The notes under the pieces: generated by a model
The model's input: the letters and a program-made list of their open reading frames with translations, nothing else
The model's database searches: none
What the model was told of the DNA's origin: nothing
Made by a program: the position numbers and the translations under genes
Shown here: positions 26,666-34,935 of the stretch, piece by piece
How positions within the stretch are numbered: position 1 is the first letter of the stretch
Layout of the letters: every line of letters starts with the position of its first letter
Source of the DNA: Rugosimonospora africana
Lineage (GTDB): Bacteria; Actinomycetota; Actinomycetes; Mycobacteriales; Micromonosporaceae
Assembly (NCBI RefSeq): GCF_016862975.1
Contig: NZ_BONZ01000020.1
Span: 1 to 47,205, forward strand
Direction of reading: 5' to 3'
Length of the DNA: 47,205 bases

Positions 26666-29581
26666 TCAGTGAGCGAACGCCTGGAACTCCGCCACGCGTA
26701 CCTGGGCCGCGAACGGGCTCCCGGTGGCGCAGTCGGTCGTGGCGGCCGGATCGTTGTCCTGCTCACCGGCGTACCGGGGGCCGCCGGTGCACTGGCTCGC
26801 CAGTACCCGCAGGCGCAGGTGCGTGGCCCGGGTGGGCCTGATGTCGAACGAGCGCAGGTTCAGCTGCGGCGCAGTCGGCCGGAACGCCGCGGCCGGGAAC
26901 GCGTCCGGGGCGCTGCGGTACACCTGGTGGTACCCGGCGTCGGTGGAGCAGTCCGAGACCGTCGCGTCGCAGGCCAGGATCGCGAACGAGCGCAGCGCGG
27001 AGAACCGGTTCTGGGTACCGGTGTCCACGTCGCCGGTGATCGCCGGGCGCAGCAGCGCGCTGACGTTCACCCGCCGTACCGTCTGCGGCCGGCCGCCGGC
27101 GAGCGCGACGGTGACCTGCCGGCCCGCGACGCCGTCCAGCGACGCCCAGTCGGTCGCCTCGGTGTCGTCCACGATCTTGTCGAGGTTGACGCCGTCGCCG
27201 GAGACCGTCGCGCCGGACGCGCCGGACGCCAGGTTGCGCGACAGGTCCGGCCTCAGGTCCTGCGTCTTGCCGTGGAACGACTGCCGCAACCTCTCCGTCC
27301 CGAATCCGGGGGCCGTGACGGTGAGGTCGAAGGACGTGCCCGGCACGATCGCGAAGGTGTCCGGGATCGGGGTCGCCGGGTCGGTGTCCGCGACCGGTAC
27401 CGCCCGGGCCTCGTAGTCGCCGACATAGAGCCGGACCGGTGCCGTGGCGGCGTCGCCCTTCGGCTTCAGGGTGACCGTGACGTTCTTCGCGTACGGGGAG
27501 GCGAAGCTCGGCGTCGGATCCGTGTCGTTGGGGGCGGACGAGGCGTCCCGGCCCATGCCGGATTCCGCGAACGCGCCCCAGATCAGCGCCTGGTCGGCAC
27601 CGTGGAACCGGGCCACGTCGGCGGCCAGCATGTTGTCCCGCATGTCGAGCATGCTGAACTGGCTGTCCGCCTCCAGCAGGTAGGAGTCGAACATGAGCTG
27701 GATCCAGCGCCGGTTGCCGGGGCAGGCGGTCACCGGGATCGCGCCCTGGGCGCAGGCCCGCTGGATGAGGGCGTTGCCCGTCCCGTACCGCTTGACGAAC
27801 GCGTCGCGTACCCGCAGGTTCGTCGCGACCCAGATCTCGCCGTCCGCGTGCACCTCGGGGCCGACCAGGTCGAAGCCCACGTCCGAGTAGTTCAGCGGGC
27901 TTCGGCTGCCGTCGTAGTCGCGGATTCCGGTGACGTCGTTGCCGGTCACGTACGCGCCGACCACGAACGGGGTGGCGCCGGGCGCGCGCAGCCCGTTCTC
28001 GGCGAGGTACTCGACCGCGGTCAGGTCGCCCCACGCCTCCCCCATCGCCCCGCCCTGGAAGGAGGTGATGCCGCTGTCCGGACCGGCGATCATGCGGTTG
28101 GTGATGGCGTGGGTGTACTCGTGCCCGATCACCGTCATGTCGTAGTCGCCGTCGACGCACGGCGGGTAGGCCGCGCCCGCCTGGGGCTGCCACAGGAACA
28201 TGTTGGTGGTCGGCGGCAGGCCGTCGGCCCCGGTGCCCTGGTTGGCGTTGTTGCGGCTGCCGGTCAGCGCGCCGGACTGTGCCCGGCCCTGCTCGGCGTC
28301 GGCGCCCTTGCCGGCTCCGCTGAGGTTGACCGCCTGCAGGTTCCAGGTCGCTTCGGTGAAGCCCAGGTGGTACGCGAAATCGTGCATGCTGTTGTGCATC
28401 GCGAACAGGTTCGTCACGGCCGCGTCGGCGTCGTTGCGCTGCGCCGAGGCGAACCCGGCCGGGTCGCACCGGGCGGCCTGCCACTGGTCGGTGAACGGGT
28501 AGGTGTACTCGCGGTCCGGGCTCGGGGTCGCGTTCACCGGGGTGCTGGTGCCGCCCCAGCGGACCGTGTCGTTGGCCGAGTTGCCGACCGACGTGCCGGT
28601 GGGCGCGCCGGTGGTCAGGTCGACGTCCCACGCCTGGCCGCTGACCGGGTCGCTGACCGTCTTCACGCAGCCGGGCTGCCAGTGCAGGCACCAGTGCACG
28701 CGGGGATCGGTACCGGGCTTCACGACCCGTGGCGCCGTCGCCGGGAACACCGCCCAGGTGGGGTTGTCGGAGTCGAAGTCGACGAGGTCCTCGCGGACCA
28801 GCACCCGACCGGTACGGGCGTCGACGTAGGTGTTGTACGCCGCCGGGTCGGCGGTGTCCGTCGAGATGAGCGTGACCAGGTACGCCGCGCGGGGACCGTC
28901 CAACGGAGTGGGTACCGCGACCTGACGGGTCTCGGGCGCCTGCACCCGGTCCCGGGACAGGCCGGCGTCGGCCAGCGCCGCGTCGACCGCCTCCGAGGCG
29001 GACAGCGTGGCCGGCTGCGGGGCGCGGGTGTCGCGGGACAGCGACGAGGTCACCCGGATCACCGAGCCGTGCGAGACCAGGATGGAGACCAGCCCGTCGT
29101 GGCCGGCCGGCAGGTCGCCGAACCGCTGGCGCAGCGTGACCACCGACGCGTCACCGATCGGCTGGACGAGCACCGTGTCCATCGCCGCGACGGTCGCCGC
29201 GTCGAAGCCGTACAGGTCGTGGTTGCCCACCAGGTACTGGCGGGCCGCGCTGTCCGGGTCGGCGGACAGGCCGGTCGCCAGGGCCGCTCCCGGACCCAGC
29301 GCGCGCGGGGTGCCGAGGGTGTTCCACGGTACGGCCCCCAGCCGGCCGGCCATCGCCCGCTGGGTCGCGTCCGGCGCCGCGGTACCGGCGCGGTTGTCCT
29401 CGTCCCGGGGACCGTGCCCCTCGCCGAGGAACGGCGACGCCGTGACGGACGCCGGCCTGTCGGGCGGGGCCGCGTGGGCGGCCGGGCCGGCGGCGGTCAG
29501 GCCGGCCACCACCACGGCCGCCAGCGGGTACCCGGCGGTCCATCTCGAACGGTGTCTGTTCATCCAGCCACGTCTGTGCAC
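26666..29581 (-). CDS. Secreted M36 (fungalysin)-like zinc metallopeptidase
   Basis: Large extracellular protease of 971 aa. A signal peptide (YPLAAVVVAGLTAAGPAAHA) is followed by a propeptide of about 280 residues with the FTP-like stretch VVTLRQRFGDLPAGHDGLVS. The catalytic domain has VIGHEYTHAITNR (zinc ligands His487 and His491, catalytic Glu488) and GAMGEAWGDLTAVEY (third ligand Glu515). These fit M36. The C-terminus has a PPC/Ig-like stretch and a final discoidin-like domain (LNLRSFDIRPTRATHLRLRV), probably for substrate binding. I choose the GTG at 29581, with GGAGG 8 nt upstream; the ATG at 29563 is an alternative. The frame open further upstream runs through palindromic element copy 4 and is not coding. 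Confidence 0.9.
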   Translation of the reverse strand: MHRRGWMNRHRSRWTAGYPLAAVVVAGLTAAGPAAHAAPPDRPASVTASPFLGEGHGPRDEDNRAGTAAPDATQRAMAGRLGAVPWNTLGTPRALGPGAALATGLSADPDSAARQYLVGNHDLYGFDAATVAAMDTVLVQPIGDASVVTLRQRFGDLPAGHDGLVSILVSHGSVIRVTSSLSRDTRAPQPATLSASEAVDAALADAGLSRDRVQAPETRQVAVPTPLDGPRAAYLVTLISTDTADPAAYNTYVDARTGRVLVREDLVDFDSDNPTWAVFPATAPRVVKPGTDPRVHWCLHWQPGCVKTVSDPVSGQAWDVDLTTGAPTGTSVGNSANDTVRWGGTSTPVNATPSPDREYTYPFTDQWQAARCDPAGFASAQRNDADAAVTNLFAMHNSMHDFAYHLGFTEATWNLQAVNLSGAGKGADAEQGRAQSGALTGSRNNANQGTGADGLPPTTNMFLWQPQAGAAYPPCVDGDYDMTVIGHEYTHAITNRMIAGPDSGITSFQGGAMGEAWGDLTAVEYLAENGLRAPGATPFVVGAYVTGNDVTGIRDYDGSRSPLNYSDVGFDLVGPEVHADGEIWVATNLRVRDAFVKRYGTGNALIQRACAQGAIPVTACPGNRRWIQLMFDSYLLEADSQFSMLDMRDNMLAADVARFHGADQALIWGAFAESGMGRDASSAPNDTDPTPSFASPYAKNVTVTLKPKGDAATAPVRLYVGDYEARAVPVADTDPATPIPDTFAIVPGTSFDLTVTAPGFGTERLRQSFHGKTQDLRPDLSRNLASGASGATVSGDGVNLDKIVDDTEATDWASLDGVAGRQVTVALAGGRPQTVRRVNVSALLRPAITGDVDTGTQNRFSALRSFAILACDATVSDCSTDAGYHQVYRSAPDAFPAAAFRPTAPQLNLRSFDIRPTRATHLRLRVLASQCTGGPRYAGEQDNDPAATTDCATGSPFAAQVRVAEFQAFAH

Positions 29582-29600
29582 GTAAGCCACCTCCTTTGGT

Positions 29601-29649
29601 GACTGGTCTGGGTCGCGGCGCGCGTCAGACGCGCCGAGCCAGACCGGTC
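29601..29649 (+). repeat. Dispersed palindromic element, copy 4
   Basis: Begins GACTGGTCTGGGTCGCGGCG and ends GAGCCAGACCGGTC. Aligned with copy 1 on the opposite strand it differs at only about three positions over 49-50 bp. It lies in the 5' untranslated region of the metallopeptidase, just upstream of the ribosome binding site. Confidence 0.88.
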
Positions 29650-29726
29650 GCGGCAACGGGAAACCGCACCGGTTCACCGGTGCGACAGGGGACGAGGTTC
29701 GGAACCGGAAGAGATCGGGAGGGTGG

Positions 29727-29772
29727 TCGCGGGTGCTCGCGAGGGGCTCGCGGGTGGTCGCGGACAGTCGCG
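29727..29772. promoter_or_regulatory. Helically phased TCGCG boxes
   Basis: TCGCG starts at 29727, 29737, 29748, 29758 and 29768, i.e. every 10-11 bp, on one face of the helix. An AT-rich stretch follows. This is the geometry of a cooperative operator array, but no matching regulator is known from the sequence. Confidence 0.4.
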
Positions 29773-30070
29773 AAGATGCGCAATTGATCGACTAACCTCA
29801 ATATTCGAACGTTACTCGTGGATAACAGATCGTGCCCCGGCGCGCAAGGATCGCCGGGCCCAGCGCCCGGCAGACCTCCAGTCTTCGTCAAGAAACGTCC
29901 GGAGATCATCGTCGGTCATCGAAGGATCCCTACGGTTGTGCCACGCGTTCCACGTCCCGGTTCCGCCCGGTTCCCGGCCCGACGCACGGCTGATCCCGCC
30001 GGGCCGGCGAGGCATCCGGGCCGGGTCGTGGGTCGGGCTGGCGAGAACTCAACGAACGGTGGGATGGACC

Positions 30071-31306
30071 GTGAAGACACGATTGATGCGCAGCGCCGCC
30101 GTGGCGTCAGTGTTGGTGTTGGTCGCGGCCGGCTGCGGCTCGAAGGGCGAGGCGACGGACACCGGAGCCAAGACCGGCACGCTGACCGTGGGCGCCTCCC
30201 TGTCGCTGACCGGTTCCCTCGCGCGGGAGGGGACACTGACCAAGGAGGGGTACCAGGTCTGCCAGGACGTGGTGAACAAAAAAGGCGGGGTCAGCGTCGG
30301 CGGCAAGAAGCTCACCCTGCAGATCCAGTACCAGGACGACACGTCCGCGCCGGACACCGCGGGCCAGCTGGTCGACCAGTTCAACGACAAGGGGGTACGG
30401 CTGATCCTCGGGCCGTACGGTTCGGCGACCACGGCGTCGACCGCCGCGGTGGTGGAGCGCAACGGACAGGTCATGGTGGACAGCTCCGGCGCCGATGACA
30501 GCATCTTCACCAAGGGCTACAAGCGCACCTTCGCGGTGCTCTCCCCGGCGACCGAGTACGCGGCGAGCATGGTCCAGGCGCTCTACGACCTGGCGAACCC
30601 GCGCCCGAAGACGCTCGCGTTCGTCTCCGCCGACGACGGCTTCTCCAAGACCGCCACCAAGGGCGGCGTCGACAAGGCCAAGCAGCTCGGCTTCACGGTG
30701 GTCGACACCGAGTACGTGCCCAACGGCACCTCGGACGTCTCCGCGGCGCTGACCAAGCTGAAGGGCAAGAACCCGGACGTCATCCTGGGCTCCGCGCACC
30801 TGGCCGAGGGCGTGGCCATCGTGAAGCAGAGCAAGGAACTGGGCATCACCCCGTCCGGCGGGTTCGCCGAGACGGTGGCGCCGCCGACCCCGGACTTCGC
30901 GCAGACGCTGGGTCCGGCCGCCAACGGCGTGCTCGGGTCGACCCAGTGGACGGTCAAGACCACGGGCAAGGACGACTGGTTCGGTACCGCGTCGGACTAC
31001 GCCACCACGTTCAAGGCGGCGTTCTCCGGCCGGGAGCCGGAGTACCACGGCGCCGAGGCCACGGCCGCGTGCCTGGTGCTGGTGCTGGGCGTGCAGAAGG
31101 CCGGTTCGACCGAACCGGACAAGGTCCGGGACGCCATCGCCGGGCTCGACGAGCAGAGCTTCTTCGGGCCGCTGAAGTTCGCCCCCAACGGCGAGAACCT
31201 CACCAAGACCATGGCGGTCGTTCAGATCCAGAACGGCAAGCCGGTCGCGGTCTGGCCGAAGGAGTCCGCGGAGGCCGCCATGACGTGGCCCGGGACCACC
31301 TCATGA
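30071..31306 (+). CDS. Liv-type ABC transporter substrate-binding lipoprotein
   Basis: Periplasmic-type binding protein of the branched-chain amino acid/amide (HAAT) family, 411 aa, tethered as a lipoprotein. The signal sequence ends in the lipobox VAAGC (SVLVLVAAGCGSKGE). The mature part starts TLTVGASLSLTGSLAREGT, has LILGPYGSATTASTAAVVER, and follows the Leu/Ile/Val-binding fold to the end. The frame is open far upstream, but the GTG at 30071 gives the correct signal peptide and has GGTGGG nearby. Its stop overlaps the permease start (ATGA). Ligand class (amino acid, amide or urea) cannot be decided from sequence alone. Confidence 0.92.
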   Translation: MKTRLMRSAAVASVLVLVAAGCGSKGEATDTGAKTGTLTVGASLSLTGSLAREGTLTKEGYQVCQDVVNKKGGVSVGGKKLTLQIQYQDDTSAPDTAGQLVDQFNDKGVRLILGPYGSATTASTAAVVERNGQVMVDSSGADDSIFTKGYKRTFAVLSPATEYAASMVQALYDLANPRPKTLAFVSADDGFSKTATKGGVDKAKQLGFTVVDTEYVPNGTSDVSAALTKLKGKNPDVILGSAHLAEGVAIVKQSKELGITPSGGFAETVAPPTPDFAQTLGPAANGVLGSTQWTVKTTGKDDWFGTASDYATTFKAAFSGREPEYHGAEATAACLVLVLGVQKAGSTEPDKVRDAIAGLDEQSFFGPLKFAPNGENLTKTMAVVQIQNGKPVAVWPKESAEAAMTWPGTTS

Positions 31307-32190
31307 GTCAGTTCCTCCAGGCCACCCTGTACGGGCTGCTCCAGGGCGGAGTCTTCGCCCTGGTAGCGGTCGGCTTCTCGCTCGTCTGGGGGGTGATGAA
31401 CGTGGTCAACCTGGCGCACGGCGCGTTCGTGGTGGCCGGCGCCTACCTGGCCTTCGAGCTGCACTCGTGGACCGGGATCGACCCGTTCCTGTCCGTACCG
31501 GTGGTGGCGGTGGCGCTGTTCGCCCTCGGGTACCTGGTGCAGCGGTACCTGGTCAACCTGGTCATCAACGCGCCGGTGTTCATCACGCTGCTGCTCACGT
31601 TCGGGCTCGAACTGGTCATCGTCAACGGGATGATCATGCTGTTCACGGCGAACTATCGTTCGATCCCGACCGGGTACGCGACCACGTCCCTGGCGCTGCC
31701 CGGCGACGTCCGGCTGCCACTGGGCCGGCTGATCGCCGCGCTGCTCGCGGTCGGGCTCACGCTGGCCCTCGGGTACCTGATGCGGCACACCCGGATCGGG
31801 CTGGCCATCCTGGCGACCGGGATGGACCGGGGCGCGGCCCGGCTGATGGGCATCAAGGCCGCGCACGTGTACGCGCTGACGTTCGGGCTGGCCGTCGCGC
31901 TGGCCGGCATCGCGGGTGCGGCGGTCGGCACCATCGGCACGTTCTCCCCCGCCGACGCCGGGCGGTTCACGCTGTTCAGCTTCGTCGCCGCGGTACTCGG
32001 CGGGCTGGGCACCATGTCCGGCGCGCTGTACGGGGGCCTGCTGCTCGGGCTGGCCGAGGCGTGGGGCGGGCAGTTGCTGCCCGGGACCCTGGTCAACGCC
32101 GTGGCCTTCGCCGTACTCGTGGTGGTGCTCGCGGTACGGCCGCAGGGGCTGGCCGGGCGCTCCTTCTACGCGGCCAGGGTCGAGGTGTGA
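31303..32190 (+). CDS. LivH-type ABC permease
   Basis: Inner-membrane permease of 295 aa with eight or so helices. The N-terminus (GLLQGGVFALVAVGFSLVWG followed by VMNVVNLAHGAFVVAGAYLA) and the coupling region (AARLMGIKAAHVYALTFGLA) are hallmarks of LivH. It overlaps the binding protein gene by 4 nt (ATGA) and the next permease by 4 nt (GTGA), so the whole operon is translationally coupled. Confidence 0.93.
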   Translation: MSQFLQATLYGLLQGGVFALVAVGFSLVWGVMNVVNLAHGAFVVAGAYLAFELHSWTGIDPFLSVPVVAVALFALGYLVQRYLVNLVINAPVFITLLLTFGLELVIVNGMIMLFTANYRSIPTGYATTSLALPGDVRLPLGRLIAALLAVGLTLALGYLMRHTRIGLAILATGMDRGAARLMGIKAAHVYALTFGLAVALAGIAGAAVGTIGTFSPADAGRFTLFSFVAAVLGGLGTMSGALYGGLLLGLAEAWGGQLLPGTLVNAVAFAVLVVVLAVRPQGLAGRSFYAARVEV

Positions 32191-33257
32191 CCGGGGTGCC
32201 CACAGTGGACACTGCCGCGCCGGCCACCGGGTCGCCGGCCCGGCCGTCCGAACCGGGATCGGTGCTGCGGCCGCCCCGGTGGCGGCGAACGACGCCGTGG
32301 CTGCTGCTGGTGCTCGCGGTCGTCGCGGGCTTCGGCCTGCAGACCCAGCTCTACACCGGGCAGGAGCGCACGGCCAGCACGATCCTGATGTTCGTGTCGC
32401 TGGCCGTGGCGTGGAACCTCATCGGCGGCTACGCCGGGTACGCGTGCTTCGGCCAGGTCGGGTTCTTCGGTCTCGGCGGGTACACGACGGCGGTGCTGAT
32501 GACCCACGCACGGCTGTCGTTCTGGCTGGCGCTGCCGGCCTCGGCGGTGCTCGTCGGGGTGTTCGCCGCGCTGATCGGCGCGCCGCTGCTGCGGCTGCGC
32601 GGGCACTACTTCGCGGTGGCCATGCTCGGGGTGGCCGAGGGGCTGCGCGAGGTGGTGACGAACGTGCCGGGGCTGACCGGCGGCGGTGCCGGGATCACCG
32701 TACCCACGGTCGACGCCGGGGCGCCGACCCGCTGGCTGGGCAACGACGGGTTCTACGTCCTGTTCCTGCTGCTGGCCGGGGTGCTGGTCGGCGTCGGGCT
32801 GCTGGTGTCCACCTCCCGCGCCGGGTACGCGCTGCGCGCGATCAACCAGGACGAGGACGCTGCGGCGGCGATGGGCATCAACACCACCGTGGCCAAGACG
32901 ATGGCGCTGGCCGTCTCCGCCGCGTTGACCGGGGCGGTCGGCGCGGCGTACGCCTTCCAGCAGGTCACCATCTATCCGGAGCGGCTGTTCGACGTGGACA
33001 TCACGGTGCTGATGGTCGTGATGGTGATGCTGGGTGGCGCGGGTACCGTGATCGGTCCGGTCATCGGCGCCGTCGCCGTCGCGTTCGCCTCCGAGTGGCT
33101 GCGCCAGCACTACCCGCTGGTGCACACGTTCCTGCTCGGCGGGCTCATCATCGCCGCGGTGATCCTGCTGCCCCAGGGCTTCACCACGTACGTCCACGAC
33201 GCGGTGCGTACCCGGCGGTTCTCGCCGCTGGCCAACCTCCGGAGGTACCGGCTGTGA
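32187..33257 (+). CDS. LivM-type ABC permease
   Basis: Second permease of the uptake system, 356 aa. After a Pro-rich, probably cytoplasmic N-terminus of about 35 residues comes the LivM core: WNLIGGYAGYACFGQVGFFG, LRLRGHYFAVAMLGVAEGLR, and the coupling region LRAINQDEDAAAAMGINTTV. The GTG at 32187 overlaps the livH stop; a GTG at 32196 is possible. It ends by overlapping the livG-like start (GTGA). Confidence 0.92.
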   Translation: MTGVPTVDTAAPATGSPARPSEPGSVLRPPRWRRTTPWLLLVLAVVAGFGLQTQLYTGQERTASTILMFVSLAVAWNLIGGYAGYACFGQVGFFGLGGYTTAVLMTHARLSFWLALPASAVLVGVFAALIGAPLLRLRGHYFAVAMLGVAEGLREVVTNVPGLTGGGAGITVPTVDAGAPTRWLGNDGFYVLFLLLAGVLVGVGLLVSTSRAGYALRAINQDEDAAAAMGINTTVAKTMALAVSAALTGAVGAAYAFQQVTIYPERLFDVDITVLMVVMVMLGGAGTVIGPVIGAVAVAFASEWLRQHYPLVHTFLLGGLIIAAVILLPQGFTTYVHDAVRTRRFSPLANLRRYRL

Positions 33258-34171
33258 CCGCGCCCATCCTGGCGGCGCGCGGCCTGTCCCGGCGCTTCGG
33301 CGGCCTGCGCGCCACCCACTCGGTGGACCTCGACCTGTACCCGGGCCAGATCCTCGGCGTCATCGGGCCCAATGGCGCCGGCAAGTCCACCCTCATCAAC
33401 CTGCTGACCGGGCACCTGCGGCCACACGCCGGCACCGTGCTGCTCGACGGGCACGACGTCACCGGCAAGCGCCCCTGGCACATCGCCCAGGCCGGGGTCG
33501 CCCGCACGTTCCAGATCGTCAAGCCCTTCCGGGGCATGACGGTGGCGGACAACGTGGTGGTCGCGGGGCTGTACGGCGCGCGGGGACCGGCCGGCACCAC
33601 GACCGGTGCGCCCGCCGGGGCGGTGGGCGGGCGGCGCTCCGGGACCGGCGCCGCCCGCCCGCGCGCCGGCCGGCGCACCCTGGCCGCGGTGCGGCGGGAC
33701 GCGCTGGAGACCCTGGAACGGGTGGGCCTCGCCGACAAGGCGCACCTCGCGCCCGCCGAGCTGTCGGTGGCCGACGCCCGGCGGCTGGAACTGGCCAAGG
33801 CGCTCGGCCTGCGCCCCCGGGTGCTGCTGCTGGACGAGGTGCTCGCCGGGCTGCGACCCGGCGAGATCGGGCCGGCCCTGGAGCTGATCGGCTCGCTGCG
33901 CCGCGACGGCCTGGCGCTGCTCATGGTCGAGCACGTGATGAGCGCCATCTCCGCGGTCTGCGACCAGGTTCTCGTCCTGCACCAGGGCGAGGTGCTGACC
34001 ACCGGCGAACCGACCGCCGTCCTGTCCGACCAGCGGGTCATCGCGGTGTACCTGGGCACCCGGTTCAACCAGTCCGGCTCGGCGCGTCGGACGCCACGCG
34101 GCGATTCCGACCCGTCGTCCGAGCAGTCGGGGCCAGCGCCACTGGCGGAGCGGGAAGAGGAGCCGCGATGA
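33254..34171 (+). CDS. LivG-type ABC ATPase with altered signature motif and element-derived tail
   Basis: Nucleotide-binding subunit of 305 aa. Walker A GPNGAGKST (38-46) and Walker B VLLLDEVLAGL (190-200) are intact, and the H-loop His227 is present. Family motif FQIVKPFRGMTVADNV fits LivG. The signature reads LSVAD (170-174) where LSGGQ or LSYGD is expected, so the conserved Gly is Ala. Two additions stand out: a low-complexity insert at about 108-142 (Gly/Ala/Arg), and a C-terminal extension after YLGTRF, whose first 17 residues (272-288) come from palindromic element copy 5. GGAGG lies 8 nt before the GTG. Overlaps both neighbours by 4 nt. Confidence 0.9.
   Translation: MTAPILAARGLSRRFGGLRATHSVDLDLYPGQILGVIGPNGAGKSTLINLLTGHLRPHAGTVLLDGHDVTGKRPWHIAQAGVARTFQIVKPFRGMTVADNVVVAGLYGARGPAGTTTGAPAGAVGGRRSGTGAARPRAGRRTLAAVRRDALETLERVGLADKAHLAPAELSVADARRLELAKALGLRPRVLLLDEVLAGLRPGEIGPALELIGSLRRDGLALLMVEHVMSAISAVCDQVLVLHQGEVLTTGEPTAVLSDQRVIAVYLGTRFNQSGSARRTPRGDSDPSSEQSGPAPLAEREEEPR
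34067..34116 (+). repeat. Palindromic element copy 5, in-frame at the livG 3' end
   Basis: A 50-bp segment beginning AACCAGTCCGGCTCGGCGCG, about 76% identical by eye to the reverse complement of copy 1. It encodes NQSGSARRTPRGDSDPS in the C-terminal tail of the ATPase. The SGSAR..PR reading matches that of copy 3 in the nuclease. Confidence 0.75.
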
Positions 34172-34860
34172 GTTTCGCGCTGGAGGGGATCAGCGCCGGC
34201 TACGGCCGGGTGCTGGTGTTGCACGACGTCACGGTCACCGTGGCGCCCGGCGAGATCGTGGCGCTGGTCGGCCCGAACGGCGCCGGGAAGTCCACGTTGC
34301 TGCGGGTGGCCTCGGGCATGGTACGGGCGAGCCGCGGCAGCGTACGCGTGGACGACCGCAACCTCGACCGCGCGTCGATCGAGCAGATCGCCCGGGCCGG
34401 GGTGGCCCACGTACCCGAGGGGCGGCGGCTGTTCCCCGGCCTGACCGTACGCGACAACCTGCGCCTCGGCGGCTGGCAGAACCGCAACCGGGACCTGGAG
34501 CCGGTGCTGGCCCTGTTCCCCCGGCTGGCCGACCGCCTGCGCCAGGCCGCCGGCTCGCTGTCCGGCGGCGAGCAGCAGATGTGCGCGATCGCGCGGGCGC
34601 TGATGAGCCAGCCCCGGTTCCTGCTCATCGACGAGCTGTCGCTCGGCCTCGCCCCGGTGCTCGTCGACGAGATCATGGCGCGGCTCGTCGCCATCGCCGC
34701 CACGGGCACCGGGATCCTGCTGGTGGAGCAGGACGCGGGCGCCGCGCTGGAGCTCGCGGCCCGGGGGTACGTGCTGGAGAACGGGGTGGTCGTGCTGGAG
34801 GGTCCGGCCGCCCAGCTCGCCGGCGACGCGCGGGTCCGCGAGGCGTACCTGGGGATCTGA
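34168..34860 (+). CDS. LivF-type ABC ATPase
   Basis: Second ATPase of the uptake system, 230 aa and of normal length. Walker A GPNGAGKST, GVAHVPEGRRLFPGLTVRDN (a LivF hallmark), signature LSGGEQQM, Walker B FLLIDELSLGLAP and H-loop replaced by LLVEQDAGAALEL, where Gln takes the place of His as is common in LivF. Start overlaps livG (ATGA). Last gene of the operon; a response regulator follows after 75 nt with its own promoter. Confidence 0.94.
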   Translation: MSFALEGISAGYGRVLVLHDVTVTVAPGEIVALVGPNGAGKSTLLRVASGMVRASRGSVRVDDRNLDRASIEQIARAGVAHVPEGRRLFPGLTVRDNLRLGGWQNRNRDLEPVLALFPRLADRLRQAAGSLSGGEQQMCAIARALMSQPRFLLIDELSLGLAPVLVDEIMARLVAIAATGTGILLVEQDAGAALELAARGYVLENGVVVLEGPAAQLAGDARVREAYLGI

Positions 34861-34873
34861 CGCGCGCCGGAGA

Positions 34874-34896
34874 CTTGCGTGATTCTTGCGGTTGCG
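34874..34896 (+). promoter_or_regulatory. Direct repeat, candidate OmpR-family binding site
   Basis: CTTGCGTGATT followed directly by CTTGCGGTTGC: TTGCG at 34875, 34886 and again at 34892. The 11-bp spacing fits an OmpR/PhoB-type tandem site. It lies 30-50 nt upstream of the -10 box of the response regulator gene. Confidence 0.45.
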
Positions 34897-34923
34897 ACCC
34901 TGATGCCGGACACGCCGCGCGCC

Positions 34924-34929
34924 TATGCT
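34924..34929 (+). promoter_or_regulatory. -10 box of a leaderless promoter for the OmpR-like regulator
   Basis: TATGCT, then 6 nt, then the ATG at 34936. No ribosome binding site is present. Confidence 0.55.
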
Positions 34930-34935
34930 GCCGCT

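Larger units (their letters stand above)
29582..30070. promoter_or_regulatory. Divergent spacer between the peptidase and the livK-like gene
   Basis: 489 nt with several signals: the peptidase ribosome binding site, palindromic element copy 4 (29601-29649), a GCACCGGT/ACCGGTGC inverted repeat (29666-29683), five TCGCG boxes one helical turn apart (29727-29772), and an AT-rich patch at about 29780-29825 that is the likely promoter zone. From there to 30070 I see no supported gene; a 35-codon minus-strand frame at 29815-29919 has only a weak AGGGAT upstream. Confidence 0.55.

Noticed and set aside
26558-29602. 1014-codon plus-strand open frame
   Set aside because: Antisense to the M36-like peptidase, whose signal peptide, zinc motifs and ribosome binding site are clear.
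29582-29677. Longer N-terminus of the M36-like peptidase
   Set aside because: The extra frame runs through palindromic element copy 4, lies before the ribosome binding site, and would bury the signal peptide.
29727-29772. CRISPR-like repeat
   Set aside because: The TCGCG boxes are 5 bp and spaced 10-11 bp; there are no repeat-spacer units and no cas genes.
29815-29919. 35-codon minus-strand frame starting MTDDDLRTFLDEDW
   Set aside because: Composition is plausible for a small protein, but the ribosome binding site is weak and there is no similarity I can name. Left as unproven.
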